Origin: Alistipes sp.
GTDB lineage: Bacteria > Bacteroidota > Bacteroidia > Bacteroidales > Rikenellaceae
Length of the DNA: 41,103 nt
Direction: 5' to 3'
Assembly (NCBI GenBank): GCA_017630735.1
Contig: JAGBUS010000037.1
Coordinates: 1 to 41,103 of the forward strand
Shown here: piece after piece, positions 9,332-17,700 of the stretch
Position numbering within the stretch: position 1 is the first letter of the stretch
How the letters are laid out: each line of letters begins with the position of its first letter
Program-made: the position numbers and the translations under genes
Notes under the pieces: model-generated
Told to the model about the DNA's origin: nothing
Seen by the model: only the letters and a program-made list of their open reading frames with translations
Databases searched by the model: none

Positions 9332-11743
9332 ATGATAGAGACACAAGAGTCATACAACAATATAGAGTCGTCAGCTAATAAGATATCACTGACCGACCTA
9401 TTGAATATGATACTCTCAAATTGGTATTGGTTTATAATATCAGTTATCTTTTGTGGAAGTATCGCACTTTTATATCTAAACTACAAGGCTCCTATATATC
9501 AGCGTACCGCAACTGTCCTTGTTAAGGACTCGCGTAAGGGCTCTGGTACTGAGGTTACTGCCTTCAATGATATCATTGGTGGTTTAGGTCGTCGCTCAGT
9601 AGACAATGAGGTGCATATCTTCAAGTCTCGACGTATAATGGAGCAAGTAGTGCTAAAGCATGACCTCACTACACGTTATAGCACAAAGCATGGCATACGC
9701 ACCATTGACCTTTATGGTCGCACACCGCTTATTGTCAAGTTTATCAACGTAGATCCTGCCGAGGTTATATCATTTAAGTATAAAATTGATGGTGACAACA
9801 TCTACTTCTCTGACTTCTTAAATATCGAGGGTCTAAAGATCACAGCAAAGGTGGGTGACACAATCACTACCCCACTATGCGACATTACAACGATTGCTAC
9901 ACCTTATTTCGATAAGAATAGCAACCTCTCTGTAATGGTGAACAAGATGCCTCTAAACGAGGTAGTAGAGTCGTATCGTAAACGCCTAAAGTGTGACATT
10001 ATCGACAAGCAGGCCTCTGTAATTACCATCTCAATGGTAGACCAGGTGCCTTTGCGTGCTGAGCATGTTATCAATGGTGTGATTGACGCATATAACGTTG
10101 ATGCTATTGAGGATAAGCAGGCGATATCAAACCTTACCGAGGAGTTTATCAGCGAGCGACTTGCAACCTTAGGCAAGGAGCTTAATATTGCAGATAGCGA
10201 CATTGCGACATTCAAGCAGGATAACCACCTTTTCAGCCTTAAAGAGGAGGCGACGTTAGGTGCTGAGGAGATAAAGCGTCTTAAGAAAGATAAGCTCGCA
10301 TTGGAGGTAAACCTTGAGATGGCGGAGTATATACTCAACTATCTACACGACACTCGCAACGAGCGCGCACTAATCCCTGCCTCTACAATTACGATGAGCG
10401 GTGCTTCATCTGCGCTTGAGAAGCATGTTGAGCTATACAACACCAATGTGCTCAACTATCAGCGTCTACTTAACGCCTCAAGTGAAACCAACCCAATAAT
10501 CGTTGACCTCGGCAACCAGATATCAAATGTTCGTAACACGATTATCTCGTCGCTTGAATCACATATTGAGGGATTGAAGTTGCATATTGAGCAGCTCACC
10601 AACGAGCAGAATGTAGCAGATAGACGAATGCAGAGCTCTCCTAACATGGAGAAGGAGTTTTTGTCAAAGGCTCGTCAGCAGAAGGTAAAGGAGGAGCTAT
10701 ATATCTACCTTCTTACAAAGCTTGAGGAGAATGCCTTGATGGGTGCTACAGCGGAGAGTAATGCGCGTATTATTGATCGTGCATACGGTAGCAACAGACA
10801 TGTTAGTCCAAACTCATTGATGATATTGTTTATTACCTTTGTTATGGGTATATTTATACCTTTGGCAATTATCTATATCCGCGAGATAATGGATACCATG
10901 GTCCGTTCACGCAGAGATTTGGATGATGCTCTCTCTATTCCTTACTTGGGCGATATTCCGCTTTATGAGGGTAATAAGGGAAATGGTATTATTGTACGTG
11001 AGGATAGCCGCGATGCCCTCTCTGAGTCGTTCCGCATGATACGAACTAACTTAGGTTTTATGTCCGTGGATAAGACCATTCAGGTTATAATGTTTACATC
11101 CTCTATTCCACATAGCGGTAAGACATTTGCATCTTCGAACTTAGCAATGACTCTTGCGGCATCTGGAAAGCGCGTGATTGTTGTTGACTTCGACCTTCGC
11201 CGTCGTACATTCTCTAAGACTTTGGGACATCGTAATGATCGCCGTGGCGTTACCAGCTACCTAACAAACAAAATCACGTCACTAAACGATATTATCTCAA
11301 ATAGTGGTTTGGATGAGAATCTCGACTTTATATACGCAGGCCCTCAGCCACCAAACCCTGCAGAGATGCTTCTTTCACAGCGAGTAGATGATTTTATCGC
11401 TGAGCTTCGTACACGCTACGACTACATCATCTTGGATAGCGTTCCTGCTATGGCTGTAGCCGATGCTATGATTATCGACCGCTTGGTTGACCTTACTGTA
11501 TATGTAATCCGTCAAGGCAACCTTGATCGTCGTCATCTTCCAGATATCGAGCAGCTCTATCGCGAAAAGAAGTTCCGCAATATGTGCGTTATTCTTAATG
11601 GTGTAACCACATCGCGACGTACCTATGGCTACGGCTATGGTTATGGCTATGGCTACGGTTACTTTAGCGAGAATGAGAATCAATCAATGCTACATAGCGG
11701 ATGGAAGAGATTTAAGTCACTATTTAAGAAGAAACATAGATAG
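9332..11743 (+). CDS. Wzc-like polysaccharide co-polymerase with BY-kinase (tyrosine autokinase) domain
   Basis: The 803-residue inner-membrane protein has a first transmembrane helix at about 31-50, a Wzz-type periplasmic domain with coiled-coil stretches, a second helix at about 490-512, and a cytoplasmic BY-kinase domain. The Walker A motif is SSIPHSGKT with Lys597, and Walker A' reads VIVVDFDLRRR. The tail holds seven tyrosines alternating with glycine (Tyr765 to Tyr777), the expected autophosphorylation cluster, followed by a basic end. BY-kinases of this class control capsule or EPS chain length through cycles of autophosphorylation. The gene follows the Wza-like gene and is followed after 2 nt by a HAD phosphatase. 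No dedicated tyrosine phosphatase gene is in the window. Confidence 0.95.
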   Translation: MIETQESYNNIESSANKISLTDLLNMILSNWYWFIISVIFCGSIALLYLNYKAPIYQRTATVLVKDSRKGSGTEVTAFNDIIGGLGRRSVDNEVHIFKSRRIMEQVVLKHDLTTRYSTKHGIRTIDLYGRTPLIVKFINVDPAEVISFKYKIDGDNIYFSDFLNIEGLKITAKVGDTITTPLCDITTIATPYFDKNSNLSVMVNKMPLNEVVESYRKRLKCDIIDKQASVITISMVDQVPLRAEHVINGVIDAYNVDAIEDKQAISNLTEEFISERLATLGKELNIADSDIATFKQDNHLFSLKEEATLGAEEIKRLKKDKLALEVNLEMAEYILNYLHDTRNERALIPASTITMSGASSALEKHVELYNTNVLNYQRLLNASSETNPIIVDLGNQISNVRNTIISSLESHIEGLKLHIEQLTNEQNVADRRMQSSPNMEKEFLSKARQQKVKEELYIYLLTKLEENALMGATAESNARIIDRAYGSNRHVSPNSLMILFITFVMGIFIPLAIIYIREIMDTMVRSRRDLDDALSIPYLGDIPLYEGNKGNGIIVREDSRDALSESFRMIRTNLGFMSVDKTIQVIMFTSSIPHSGKTFASSNLAMTLAASGKRVIVVDFDLRRRTFSKTLGHRNDRRGVTSYLTNKITSLNDIISNSGLDENLDFIYAGPQPPNPAEMLLSQRVDDFIAELRTRYDYIILDSVPAMAVADAMIIDRLVDLTVYVIRQGNLDRRHLPDIEQLYREKKFRNMCVILNGVTTSRRTYGYGYGYGYGYGYFSENENQSMLHSGWKRFKSLFKKKHR

Positions 11744-11745
11744 GT

Positions 11746-12132
11746 ATGAACAACTCTCTTGTTATTGCCATTGATTTCGATGGCACATGCGTAGAACACG
11801 ACTACCCTGCAGTAGGCATGGATGTCGAGGGAGCTGTTGAGACATTACGCGCACTCCAGTCTCATGGACATAGGCTTATCCTGTTCACTATGCGCTCTGG
11901 TGAGCGTCTTGAGGCAGCAAAGCGATGGTTCAAAGATCGCAAGATAGAGCTTTGGGGAGTTAATCGCAATCCAGAGCAGAAGGAGTGGACAGAGTCGTGC
12001 AAAGTATACGCAGACTTTTATATTGATGACTCTGCGTTAGGCTGCCCTATCATGTTTATCGACGGTGTACGTCGCCCCGTTGTAAACTGGGCAAAAATCC
12101 GCTCTCTCTTAGAATATAATCGAGTACTATAG
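11746..12132 (+). CDS. Small HAD-superfamily hydrolase (BT0820-like, no large cap)
   Basis: The 128-residue protein shows the HAD motifs: DFDGT with nucleophile Asp10 and acid/base Asp12, a Thr in LFTMRSG (motif II), and YIDDSALG for the late acidic residues. The size fits a core HAD phosphatase without a large cap domain, like the sugar-phosphatase family typified by B. thetaiotaomicron BT0820. It starts 2 nt after the kinase stop, so it belongs to the export operon; it may act on a sugar phosphate used for the polysaccharide. Its substrate is not deducible. It should not be taken for kdsC, which is missing from the KDO cluster further on. Confidence 0.85.
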   Translation: MNNSLVIAIDFDGTCVEHDYPAVGMDVEGAVETLRALQSHGHRLILFTMRSGERLEAAKRWFKDRKIELWGVNRNPEQKEWTESCKVYADFYIDDSALGCPIMFIDGVRRPVVNWAKIRSLLEYNRVL

Positions 12133-12149
12133 ACTTATAGTGTCACACT

Positions 12150-12190
12150 AAAATAAGCCAATTTACCACTGTGGTAGGTTGGCTTATTTT
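12150..12190 (+). terminator. Strong terminator of the export operon
   Basis: A 12-bp perfect stem (AAAATAAGCCAA with TTGGCTTATTTT) continues through two G-U wobbles into a perfect TACCAC/GTGGTA stem around a single base. This gives a nearly continuous 20-bp hairpin, 17 nt after the HAD stop. It ends in TTTT and has AAAA on the other side, so it may also stop the minus-strand small gene. Confidence 0.8.
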
Positions 12191-12211
12191 GATTTATTGA
12201 TAATGATACTG

Positions 12212-12457
12212 CTACTTAATATAACCCTCAATACGGGAATCGTAATCACTCCAATACCAAGCTTTTTTATATTTATCAACTGCCTCCATCGGCACATAAA
12301 TCTTACGATCAGCATGTTGATATGTAAACATTCTATCTGCACCTTTAGGAGGATCAATTCCCAAACAATAGATTTTTTTTATATTTAACAATGTTTTAGG
12401 CTTGATGGTTAAAATTATTATTAATACAAATATACGAAATATATTCATTGTAGACAC
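12212..12457 (-). CDS. Small secreted ORF consisting of a BspA-type leucine-rich-repeat C-terminal cap
   Basis: The 81-residue ORF may start at Met1 or, more likely, at Met4 (12448). It has a hydrophobic N-terminus resembling a signal or anchor. Residues 28-80 then match the usual last repeat of BspA-like LRR_5 proteins: a YCLGIDPPKGADRMF segment, then KIYVPMEAVDKYKKAW and a closing WSDYDSRIEGY. The same cap closes the LRR block of the large lipoprotein at 31013-33967 (CTIYVPKDAVETYKSHSSW). A cap without preceding repeats suggests either the remnant of a larger surface protein or a minimal secreted cap domain. No clear promoter is visible. The function is unknown. Confidence 0.55.
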   Translation of the reverse strand: MSTMNIFRIFVLIIILTIKPKTLLNIKKIYCLGIDPPKGADRMFTYQHADRKIYVPMEAVDKYKKAWYWSDYDSRIEGYIK

Positions 12458-12524
12458 TATAACAATACAAAAAAACTACTGAGACCACCTCTCAATAACC
12501 CTTTTTAACCCATCACACAAGATA

Positions 12525-12569
12525 TAAAAAGACATATAAGAGACATAGAAAATATCTCTTATACGTCTT
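12525..12569 (-). terminator. Terminator of the pssA-porin-transglycosylase operon
   Basis: The arms AAGACATATAAGAGA (12529-12543) and TCTCTTATACGTCTT (12555-12569) pair with a single mismatch. Read on the minus strand the hairpin is followed by TTTTT, and it begins about 40 nt after the transglycosylase stop. Confidence 0.75.
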
Positions 12570-12607
12570 AGTTATTTGACTGGAACAATAGCTCCAATCT
12601 ATATAGA

Positions 12608-13312
12608 TTATATCGCTAATTTACAATACTGATTATACTTTCGCATAACCTCGTTTACATAGTTAAGCGTCTGACCGCTACCTGTAAACTTTCCACATTG
12701 AATAACCTCCTGCTCATAATAAGCAGGATCGGACATTAGCTTCAAATAATTGCTCACATCGCTCCATGAGTTAGGGTTAGCACCCTCAGAACGAGCCAAA
12801 CGTCGTGCATCAAGGACATGTCCTATACCTGCATTATAGCTGGCAAGAATGATGCTCATTCGATCTACCACTGGTGTAGACTTAGGAATACGCAACATCT
12901 CATCAAGTTCGGCGAGTAGCATACCTGCAAGACGGATATTTGTCTCCGTGTCGTGGATAGACTCTACAGGCATCTTGAAATGACGCGCCACAACAGGGCG
13001 TATCTGCATAATACCTGCAGCACCACGAGGTGATGACAAGTTCTCGATAAAACGCGATTCGCTATATGCAATAGCACTCATCAATCGCCAATCCTGACCC
13101 TCCTCGGCTCCTACTTTGCGCATTATATTATCAAAGCGCGAAATGATACATGGCAGTTCTACCGTCGCGGCATTCTGCTCTAAATAGGTCTTTTCAGCAA
13201 CTATAGCCTCCTCAACACTCGGAGTGTCGATAGGGAGTGCTTGACCTAATGATGATTCGTATATAGCCAAAACGACTACAGACAGAATCACAAGTGAAAC
13301 TCTCTTTAACAT
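12608..13312 (-). CDS. Secreted lytic transglycosylase (SLT/GH23 domain)
   Basis: The 234-residue protein has an N-terminal signal peptide (about 1-25) and a single SLT domain. The catalytic Glu is Glu85 in AIAYSESRF, followed by the family motifs GAAGIMQIRP and ASYNAGIGHVLDARRLA. These enzymes cut the glycan strands of peptidoglycan with formation of 1,6-anhydromuropeptides in the periplasm. It resembles the C-terminal domain of MltF without a solute-binding domain. It follows the putative porin gene after 43 nt and is the last gene of the unit, before a strong terminator. Confidence 0.92.
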   Translation of the reverse strand: MLKRVSLVILSVVVLAIYESSLGQALPIDTPSVEEAIVAEKTYLEQNAATVELPCIISRFDNIMRKVGAEEGQDWRLMSAIAYSESRFIENLSSPRGAAGIMQIRPVVARHFKMPVESIHDTETNIRLAGMLLAELDEMLRIPKSTPVVDRMSIILASYNAGIGHVLDARRLARSEGANPNSWSDVSNYLKLMSDPAYYEQEVIQCGKFTGSGQTLNYVNEVMRKYNQYCKLAI

Positions 13313-13355
13313 TCTTTACTATTTTGTGGGCTGCTTATAGCGGGCAATACACACC

Positions 13356-15515
13356 TTAGTCGTAGAACGACCACGAGATACCAAACTTAAACATTCGAGG
13401 GTTCAGTGGATAACGAGCAACCTGGAAATACTCGCCATTACCGAACAAATTCTGGTTCAAGTGTTGGAATTTAAGCAAAATACGCATACGCTTCCACTTC
13501 GCCGATACAAACGCATCGATATAAGGATAGTTACCTACCTTTACTTCGCGCTGATTGAAAAAGACGGAGAGTGCAGGATTATAGCTTGGAGCATGATATT
13601 CCGTATTATAACGGCCGTCCAAACCTATCTGCACACGTAACACATCGCGCACAACCCAAAACTCGTAATAGTACGAAAGATATGCGCTAAATAGTGGTAC
13701 GGGGAGTACGCTCTCATTGGATGTGAATTGCACCAATGCCCTATGGTCTAAGTGGACTCCCGCAAAACGGAAATCCTTTCGAGCATACAAACTCGTGAGA
13801 CTAACATTACCCGAATGTTGTGCTACGCGGCTATCACTGCCATAGTAAATCATATTACCTATGACACCTTGCCATGCACCCACCTCAAGGGCGATATCGG
13901 GAACCGAGAAGTTAACCTCGAAACGAGTTTCAGACTCCTTATCGAAGGAGTTAAACCACGCATAGTGGTTTGAGAATAGATTCTCCTGCCAATAAGATGG
14001 CGAGCGAAGCTCCTGACTGAAGCGTCCGCGAAGAATCAGAGGATGTTCACGTATAAATGCTCTAAGGGTAATATCTGCCCCCAGAGAGAGATCTCCGCCA
14101 CGATAGCCTGATGGATGATACTTTACATTAAAGTTCCAATCAGCGTAGCGTTTTATCTTGCCGCCTGTCGCGCCATAAACATACCACGACATACGTTTAT
14201 CTTTTGTCATATTACCACTTAGGTAATCCTCAAGGCGTAGATAGGAGTAGGTATGAAGATCTACACCCACACCACCATCAATTGTTGATATTACGCCATT
14301 ACGATCCCATGGCTGCACCTGAATAAACACCTTATTCGATAATAAGCGTTCCGAGATTGAGTCTCGCGTGGTCTGAGGATCTATAAACCAATCATCGTAG
14401 TACTCCAAGCCTGATACCGACTCCCACTTACCAGTCTCTTCATTGTACTGACCACGCTGATTAGTATACGTAGCACGCTTATCGGTATATACCTTTGACC
14501 ATGTATTATACTCAAACATGTGACCTACGTATATAGCCGAGAGATCTGCCAAAGAGAAGTCATACTCCGTAACACGCTGCAATGGAATGGCATACGCCTG
14601 CTTAATAAAGAAGGAGTTGTTTCTATAGTGGTTATGCGCCTCTGATGAAGCCAAACGCATAGGAACACCTGAAGGCATCTCAAATACGGTATCTGCAATT
14701 GCCCACTCACCTACAACACCACCATTCTCTCGCGTATCGATGTTGTTATTCATATATGCAGCATGCACAGAATATCGCTTGCCTGTATGAGCAAATGCCA
14801 CCGACAAATTATGGTTCTTTGTACGCTGCCAGTCGTAAAGGCCCATTGTACCTCGCGACTTATAACTTACATTTGCAGAGGTAGATGGAGATATATTTTG
14901 AGAATGAACAATCTCGAAATGCTCCTCACGATAACGTTTCTGACCAGATTCAAGATATGTCAGGTTTGTTAATGGCGTCTTACCATTATAGAACTGCACA
15001 TTATCGACGCGAGTAGTATAAGCATCGTAGCTACGAGCAAAGATAAAATCGGGATCCTGACGACGATCAAACCAGTTAACAGCCTGCGACGACTGACCCA
15101 AGCCACCGAGTGCCATATCGCCTACTCCCTCGCGATAGTAGACATAATCGATACGCCAATCAGCAAGCACAGTATCGAGTGGCATAATATTCACACGATT
15201 ATAATCCTCGTCAATAGTCCACTTCCAGTTCTTAAGCGCACGTACCGTATCCGAGAAATAATAAGACTCCAAAGCACGCTTCTCACGCTTCTTTGTCTCC
15301 GTGGTATCTGTTTGCTCACCTTCCATACCCTCTCTGCCCTCCATTCCAGTGTTATCCATACCTGGAATACCTGCGCCATACATGCCATTGCCCTGAGCCT
15401 CGCGCTGACCACGAGCCAATGATGCTGCATTTATCTGAGCATACACTGCCTGAGGCAACAATATAGCTGCCACAAGACTAACGAATATTACTCTTAACCA
15501 CTGCATCATCATCAA
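13356..15515 (-). CDS. Putative outer-membrane porin (PF14121-type)
   Basis: The 719-residue protein has a signal peptide ending near VYAQ, then a low-complexity Gly/Met/Glu-rich segment (about 40-75). A long beta-strand-rich region with many aromatic residues follows, ending in FGISWSFYD, consistent with an outer-membrane barrel. The overall pattern, including the early ESYYFSDTVRALKNWKW segment, matches the Bacteroidota putative porin family PF14121. The transported molecule is unknown. The frame starts MMMMQWLR, so the exact first Met is uncertain by up to three codons. It sits 11 nt after pssA and before the transglycosylase, which suggests an envelope-maintenance role. Confidence 0.82.
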   Translation of the reverse strand: MMMMQWLRVIFVSLVAAILLPQAVYAQINAASLARGQREAQGNGMYGAGIPGMDNTGMEGREGMEGEQTDTTETKKREKRALESYYFSDTVRALKNWKWTIDEDYNRVNIMPLDTVLADWRIDYVYYREGVGDMALGGLGQSSQAVNWFDRRQDPDFIFARSYDAYTTRVDNVQFYNGKTPLTNLTYLESGQKRYREEHFEIVHSQNISPSTSANVSYKSRGTMGLYDWQRTKNHNLSVAFAHTGKRYSVHAAYMNNNIDTRENGGVVGEWAIADTVFEMPSGVPMRLASSEAHNHYRNNSFFIKQAYAIPLQRVTEYDFSLADLSAIYVGHMFEYNTWSKVYTDKRATYTNQRGQYNEETGKWESVSGLEYYDDWFIDPQTTRDSISERLLSNKVFIQVQPWDRNGVISTIDGGVGVDLHTYSYLRLEDYLSGNMTKDKRMSWYVYGATGGKIKRYADWNFNVKYHPSGYRGGDLSLGADITLRAFIREHPLILRGRFSQELRSPSYWQENLFSNHYAWFNSFDKESETRFEVNFSVPDIALEVGAWQGVIGNMIYYGSDSRVAQHSGNVSLTSLYARKDFRFAGVHLDHRALVQFTSNESVLPVPLFSAYLSYYYEFWVVRDVLRVQIGLDGRYNTEYHAPSYNPALSVFFNQREVKVGNYPYIDAFVSAKWKRMRILLKFQHLNQNLFGNGEYFQVARYPLNPRMFKFGISWSFYD

Positions 15516-15526
15516 ATTTATTTTAG

Positions 15527-16264
15527 CTATCTAATCTTCTTACTGCCAGCAATAATCCAACGAATTGTGGAAACTACAATATAGAGAACGATGATAGACA
15601 AAAGAGAGTATGTCGGTATTAAAATAATCAATGCTACCGAAGCCAAGATAAAGAGATATCTCAGCTCATTGCCACGCCATCCAAAACCCTTAAATTTGAG
15701 AGCAAACATTCGTATTGGGCTAATAAGGAGTAGCGCAGCAGCAACACTTATAACAAGGATTTGCTCCTGATATAGTGCTATAGCACCCTGACTATACAAC
15801 ACTCCTAACGACAATAACATCAAGGCATTAGCCGGTGTTGGAAGTCCACAGAACTCAGTCGCTTGTGTAGTGTCGATATTAAACTTCGCAAGACGCAAAA
15901 CTGAGAACGCCGCGATTATAAGCACCACATAACCTGCATAGCCCATCCACTGCTCGTTTAAGCCATAATAGGACGTTGTATTGCAATATATGTCGTACAT
16001 CACAACGGCTGGAACAACGCCAAAGGTAACATCATCAGCCAATGAATCGAGCTGAACACCAAGTGGCGACGACTGGCCCATGAGACGAGCTACAAAGCCA
16101 TCAAGGAAATCGCACACTGCGGCGATAATGATTAGCCAGAAGGCAGTCTCATAAGCATGGTAGCGCAACGTGAATATGAGAGCCAAAACGCCTGCTAAAA
16201 GATTACCAAGCGTCAACATATTAGCCACCGTAAAGAGGCGAATATTATTTGTTTCGTTCATCAT
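15527..16264 (-). CDS. pssA: CDP-diacylglycerol--serine O-phosphatidyltransferase
   Basis: The 245-residue integral-membrane protein has the complete CDP-alcohol phosphotransferase signature DG-x2-AR-x8-G-x3-D-x3-D: Asp55, Gly56, Ala59, Arg60, Gly69, Asp73 and Asp77. About seven hydrophobic helices are visible. It makes phosphatidylserine, the precursor of phosphatidylethanolamine, at the inner membrane. The length and the early position of the motif fit the PssA of Bacteroidota better than PgsA. It is the first gene of a minus-strand operon with a porin and a lytic transglycosylase. Confidence 0.92.
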   Translation of the reverse strand: MMNETNNIRLFTVANMLTLGNLLAGVLALIFTLRYHAYETAFWLIIIAAVCDFLDGFVARLMGQSSPLGVQLDSLADDVTFGVVPAVVMYDIYCNTTSYYGLNEQWMGYAGYVVLIIAAFSVLRLAKFNIDTTQATEFCGLPTPANALMLLSLGVLYSQGAIALYQEQILVISVAAALLLISPIRMFALKFKGFGWRGNELRYLFILASVALIILIPTYSLLSIIVLYIVVSTIRWIIAGSKKIR

Positions 16265-16322
16265 TCTACCTAAAAATAAAACTTAATTTGGCACGATAAT
16301 CGTTTTTAAAAGCACCAAATAT

Positions 16323-16354
16323 TTTGCAAAGATACAAAAATAATTTTATCTTTG
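16323..16354 (+). promoter_or_regulatory. Promoter of the mannose-1-phosphate guanylyltransferase gene
   Basis: TTTG (16323-16326), a 20-nt spacer and TATCTTTG (16347-16354) give an exact match to the Bacteroidota consensus in both boxes and spacing. The start codon follows 35 nt after the -7 box. Confidence 0.75.
16327..16334 (-). promoter_or_regulatory. pssA promoter -7 element
   Basis: On the minus strand this reads TATCTTTG, a perfect TAnnTTTG element 63 nt before the pssA start. No clean TTTG lies at -33. It directly abuts the -33 box of the divergent manC promoter. Confidence 0.55.
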
Positions 16355-16389
16355 TGTAAATTTTATAAAATTTAAGCTACAAAAAGAGT

Positions 16390-17463
16390 ATGAAGAGCAA
16401 TCGATATTGTGTTATTATGGCTGGCGGTATTGGCACACGCTTCTGGCCTATGAGTCGTCAAAGCTGTCCTAAGCAGTTCCTGGACATCCTCGGCACTGGA
16501 CGTTCATTTATACGACACACATTCGAAAGATTTACTAATATTGTCCCAACAGAGAACTTTATTGTAGTAACAAATAAGCGTTACAAGGAGTTAGTTAAGC
16601 AGCACATTCCAGAGCTTGATGACTCTCAAATCTTATGCGAGCCTATTGGACGCAACACTGCTCCATGTATTGCATACGCCGCATACACGTTGCAAAAGCA
16701 AAATCCAAATGCAGAGATGATTGTGACGCCTGCCGACCATTTGATACTCAACGAAATAGAATTTACTCGCATTATTGAGAGCTCACTCGAATTTGTAGCC
16801 TACCGCAATGCCTTAATGACCATAGGCATACAACCAACACGTCCAGAAACAGGCTATGGATATATCCAAAAATCCAACCTCGAAGAGATATGCAAGGTTA
16901 AGTGTTTCACCGAAAAACCAAACCGCGAAATGGCAGAGGCATTTTTGGAGTGTGGCGAATTTTTATGGAACTCAGGAATATTCATTTGGAAGGTTCAGGA
17001 TATAATCCAAGCCTTCGAGAAACATCTTCCTGATCACGCCTCTCTATTTAGCAACATAACACCTGCTCTCGGTACAGACGATGAGGATAAAGCTATCGAA
17101 AGAGCCTTTGCCGAGTGCCGCTCTATATCAATTGACTACGGAATTATGGAGATGGCTGAGAATGTCTATGTCCATTGTGGAGACTTTGGCTGGAGCGATG
17201 TAGGAACATGGGGATCGGTATACCAACACTCACGCAAGGATAAATACGCTAACGGATTAAGCAACGAGAAAATTAAGGTATACGACACTCGCAACTCTCT
17301 GATTTCTATTCCATCCGAAAAACTTGCAGTAGTTAGCGGACTAAAGGATTATATCGTTGTAGATACACCTGACGTACTTATGATATGCCCTATGAGCGAC
17401 GAACAAAACATTAAAGGCTTCATTGAGGATGTGAAGTACGACAGTGGAGATACTCATATTTAA
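16390..17463 (+). CDS. manC: Mannose-1-phosphate guanylyltransferase
   Basis: The 357-residue protein has the nucleotidyltransferase signature GGIGTRFWPMSR with the following PKQFLDILG. Further family segments are VTPADHLI, EKPNREMAEAFL, WNSGIFIW and FGWSDVGTWGS. It converts mannose-1-phosphate and GTP to GDP-mannose, the donor for mannose, fucose and related sugars in polysaccharides and glycoproteins. The length corresponds to the single-domain enzyme; the C-terminal cupin isomerase domain of long ManC/AlgA proteins is absent. The gene is monocistronic, between its own promoter and a strong hairpin. Confidence 0.95.
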   Translation: MKSNRYCVIMAGGIGTRFWPMSRQSCPKQFLDILGTGRSFIRHTFERFTNIVPTENFIVVTNKRYKELVKQHIPELDDSQILCEPIGRNTAPCIAYAAYTLQKQNPNAEMIVTPADHLILNEIEFTRIIESSLEFVAYRNALMTIGIQPTRPETGYGYIQKSNLEEICKVKCFTEKPNREMAEAFLECGEFLWNSGIFIWKVQDIIQAFEKHLPDHASLFSNITPALGTDDEDKAIERAFAECRSISIDYGIMEMAENVYVHCGDFGWSDVGTWGSVYQHSRKDKYANGLSNEKIKVYDTRNSLISIPSEKLAVVSGLKDYIVVDTPDVLMICPMSDEQNIKGFIEDVKYDSGDTHI

Positions 17464-17482
17464 ACAACCCAAAAAAAACATA

Positions 17483-17527
17483 AATAACTGGGACTGTCTA
17501 ACAGATTTGTTGGACAGCCCCAGTTAT
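17483..17527. terminator. Terminator after manC
   Basis: AATAACTGGG-A-CTGTC pairs with GACAG-C-CCCAGTTATT and the inner TAACA/TGTTG extends the stem, giving about 20 bp with one mismatch and one wobble. A run of eight A precedes it on the plus strand. Confidence 0.7.
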
Positions 17528-17614
17528 TAACATTTATATTGATATTTTATCCATTTGTCGATAAATTGTTATAAACGCACGATAATTTATCCCTTATTTC
17601 TATGAAATAATATC

Positions 17615-17622
17615 TATTTTTG
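17615..17622 (+). promoter_or_regulatory. lon promoter -7 element
   Basis: TATTTTTG fits TAnnTTTG and lies 78 nt before the lon start. The -33 region is only a partial match (TTAT-rich). No CIRCE-like or other heat-shock operator was recognised. Confidence 0.5.
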
Positions 17623-17700
17623 CAACGTTGAGATAATATCACATAGGTTTGCATTTAGATTGCAACATAACATTTGAGATAAAAGATAAAATATATTGAT

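Noticed and set aside
9904..10338. 144-codon minus-strand ORF inside the Wzc-like gene
   Set aside because: It is antisense to the periplasmic domain and has low-complexity Ser/Leu composition typical of a shadow.
11620..11665. Microsatellite as a non-coding repeat
   Set aside because: It is in frame and encodes the Tyr-Gly tail of the BY-kinase, a known feature of the family.
12179..12388. 69-codon plus-strand ORF overlapping the BspA-cap ORF
   Set aside because: It starts inside the terminator stem and has no similarity to a known family, whereas the minus-strand ORF carries the LRR cap signature.
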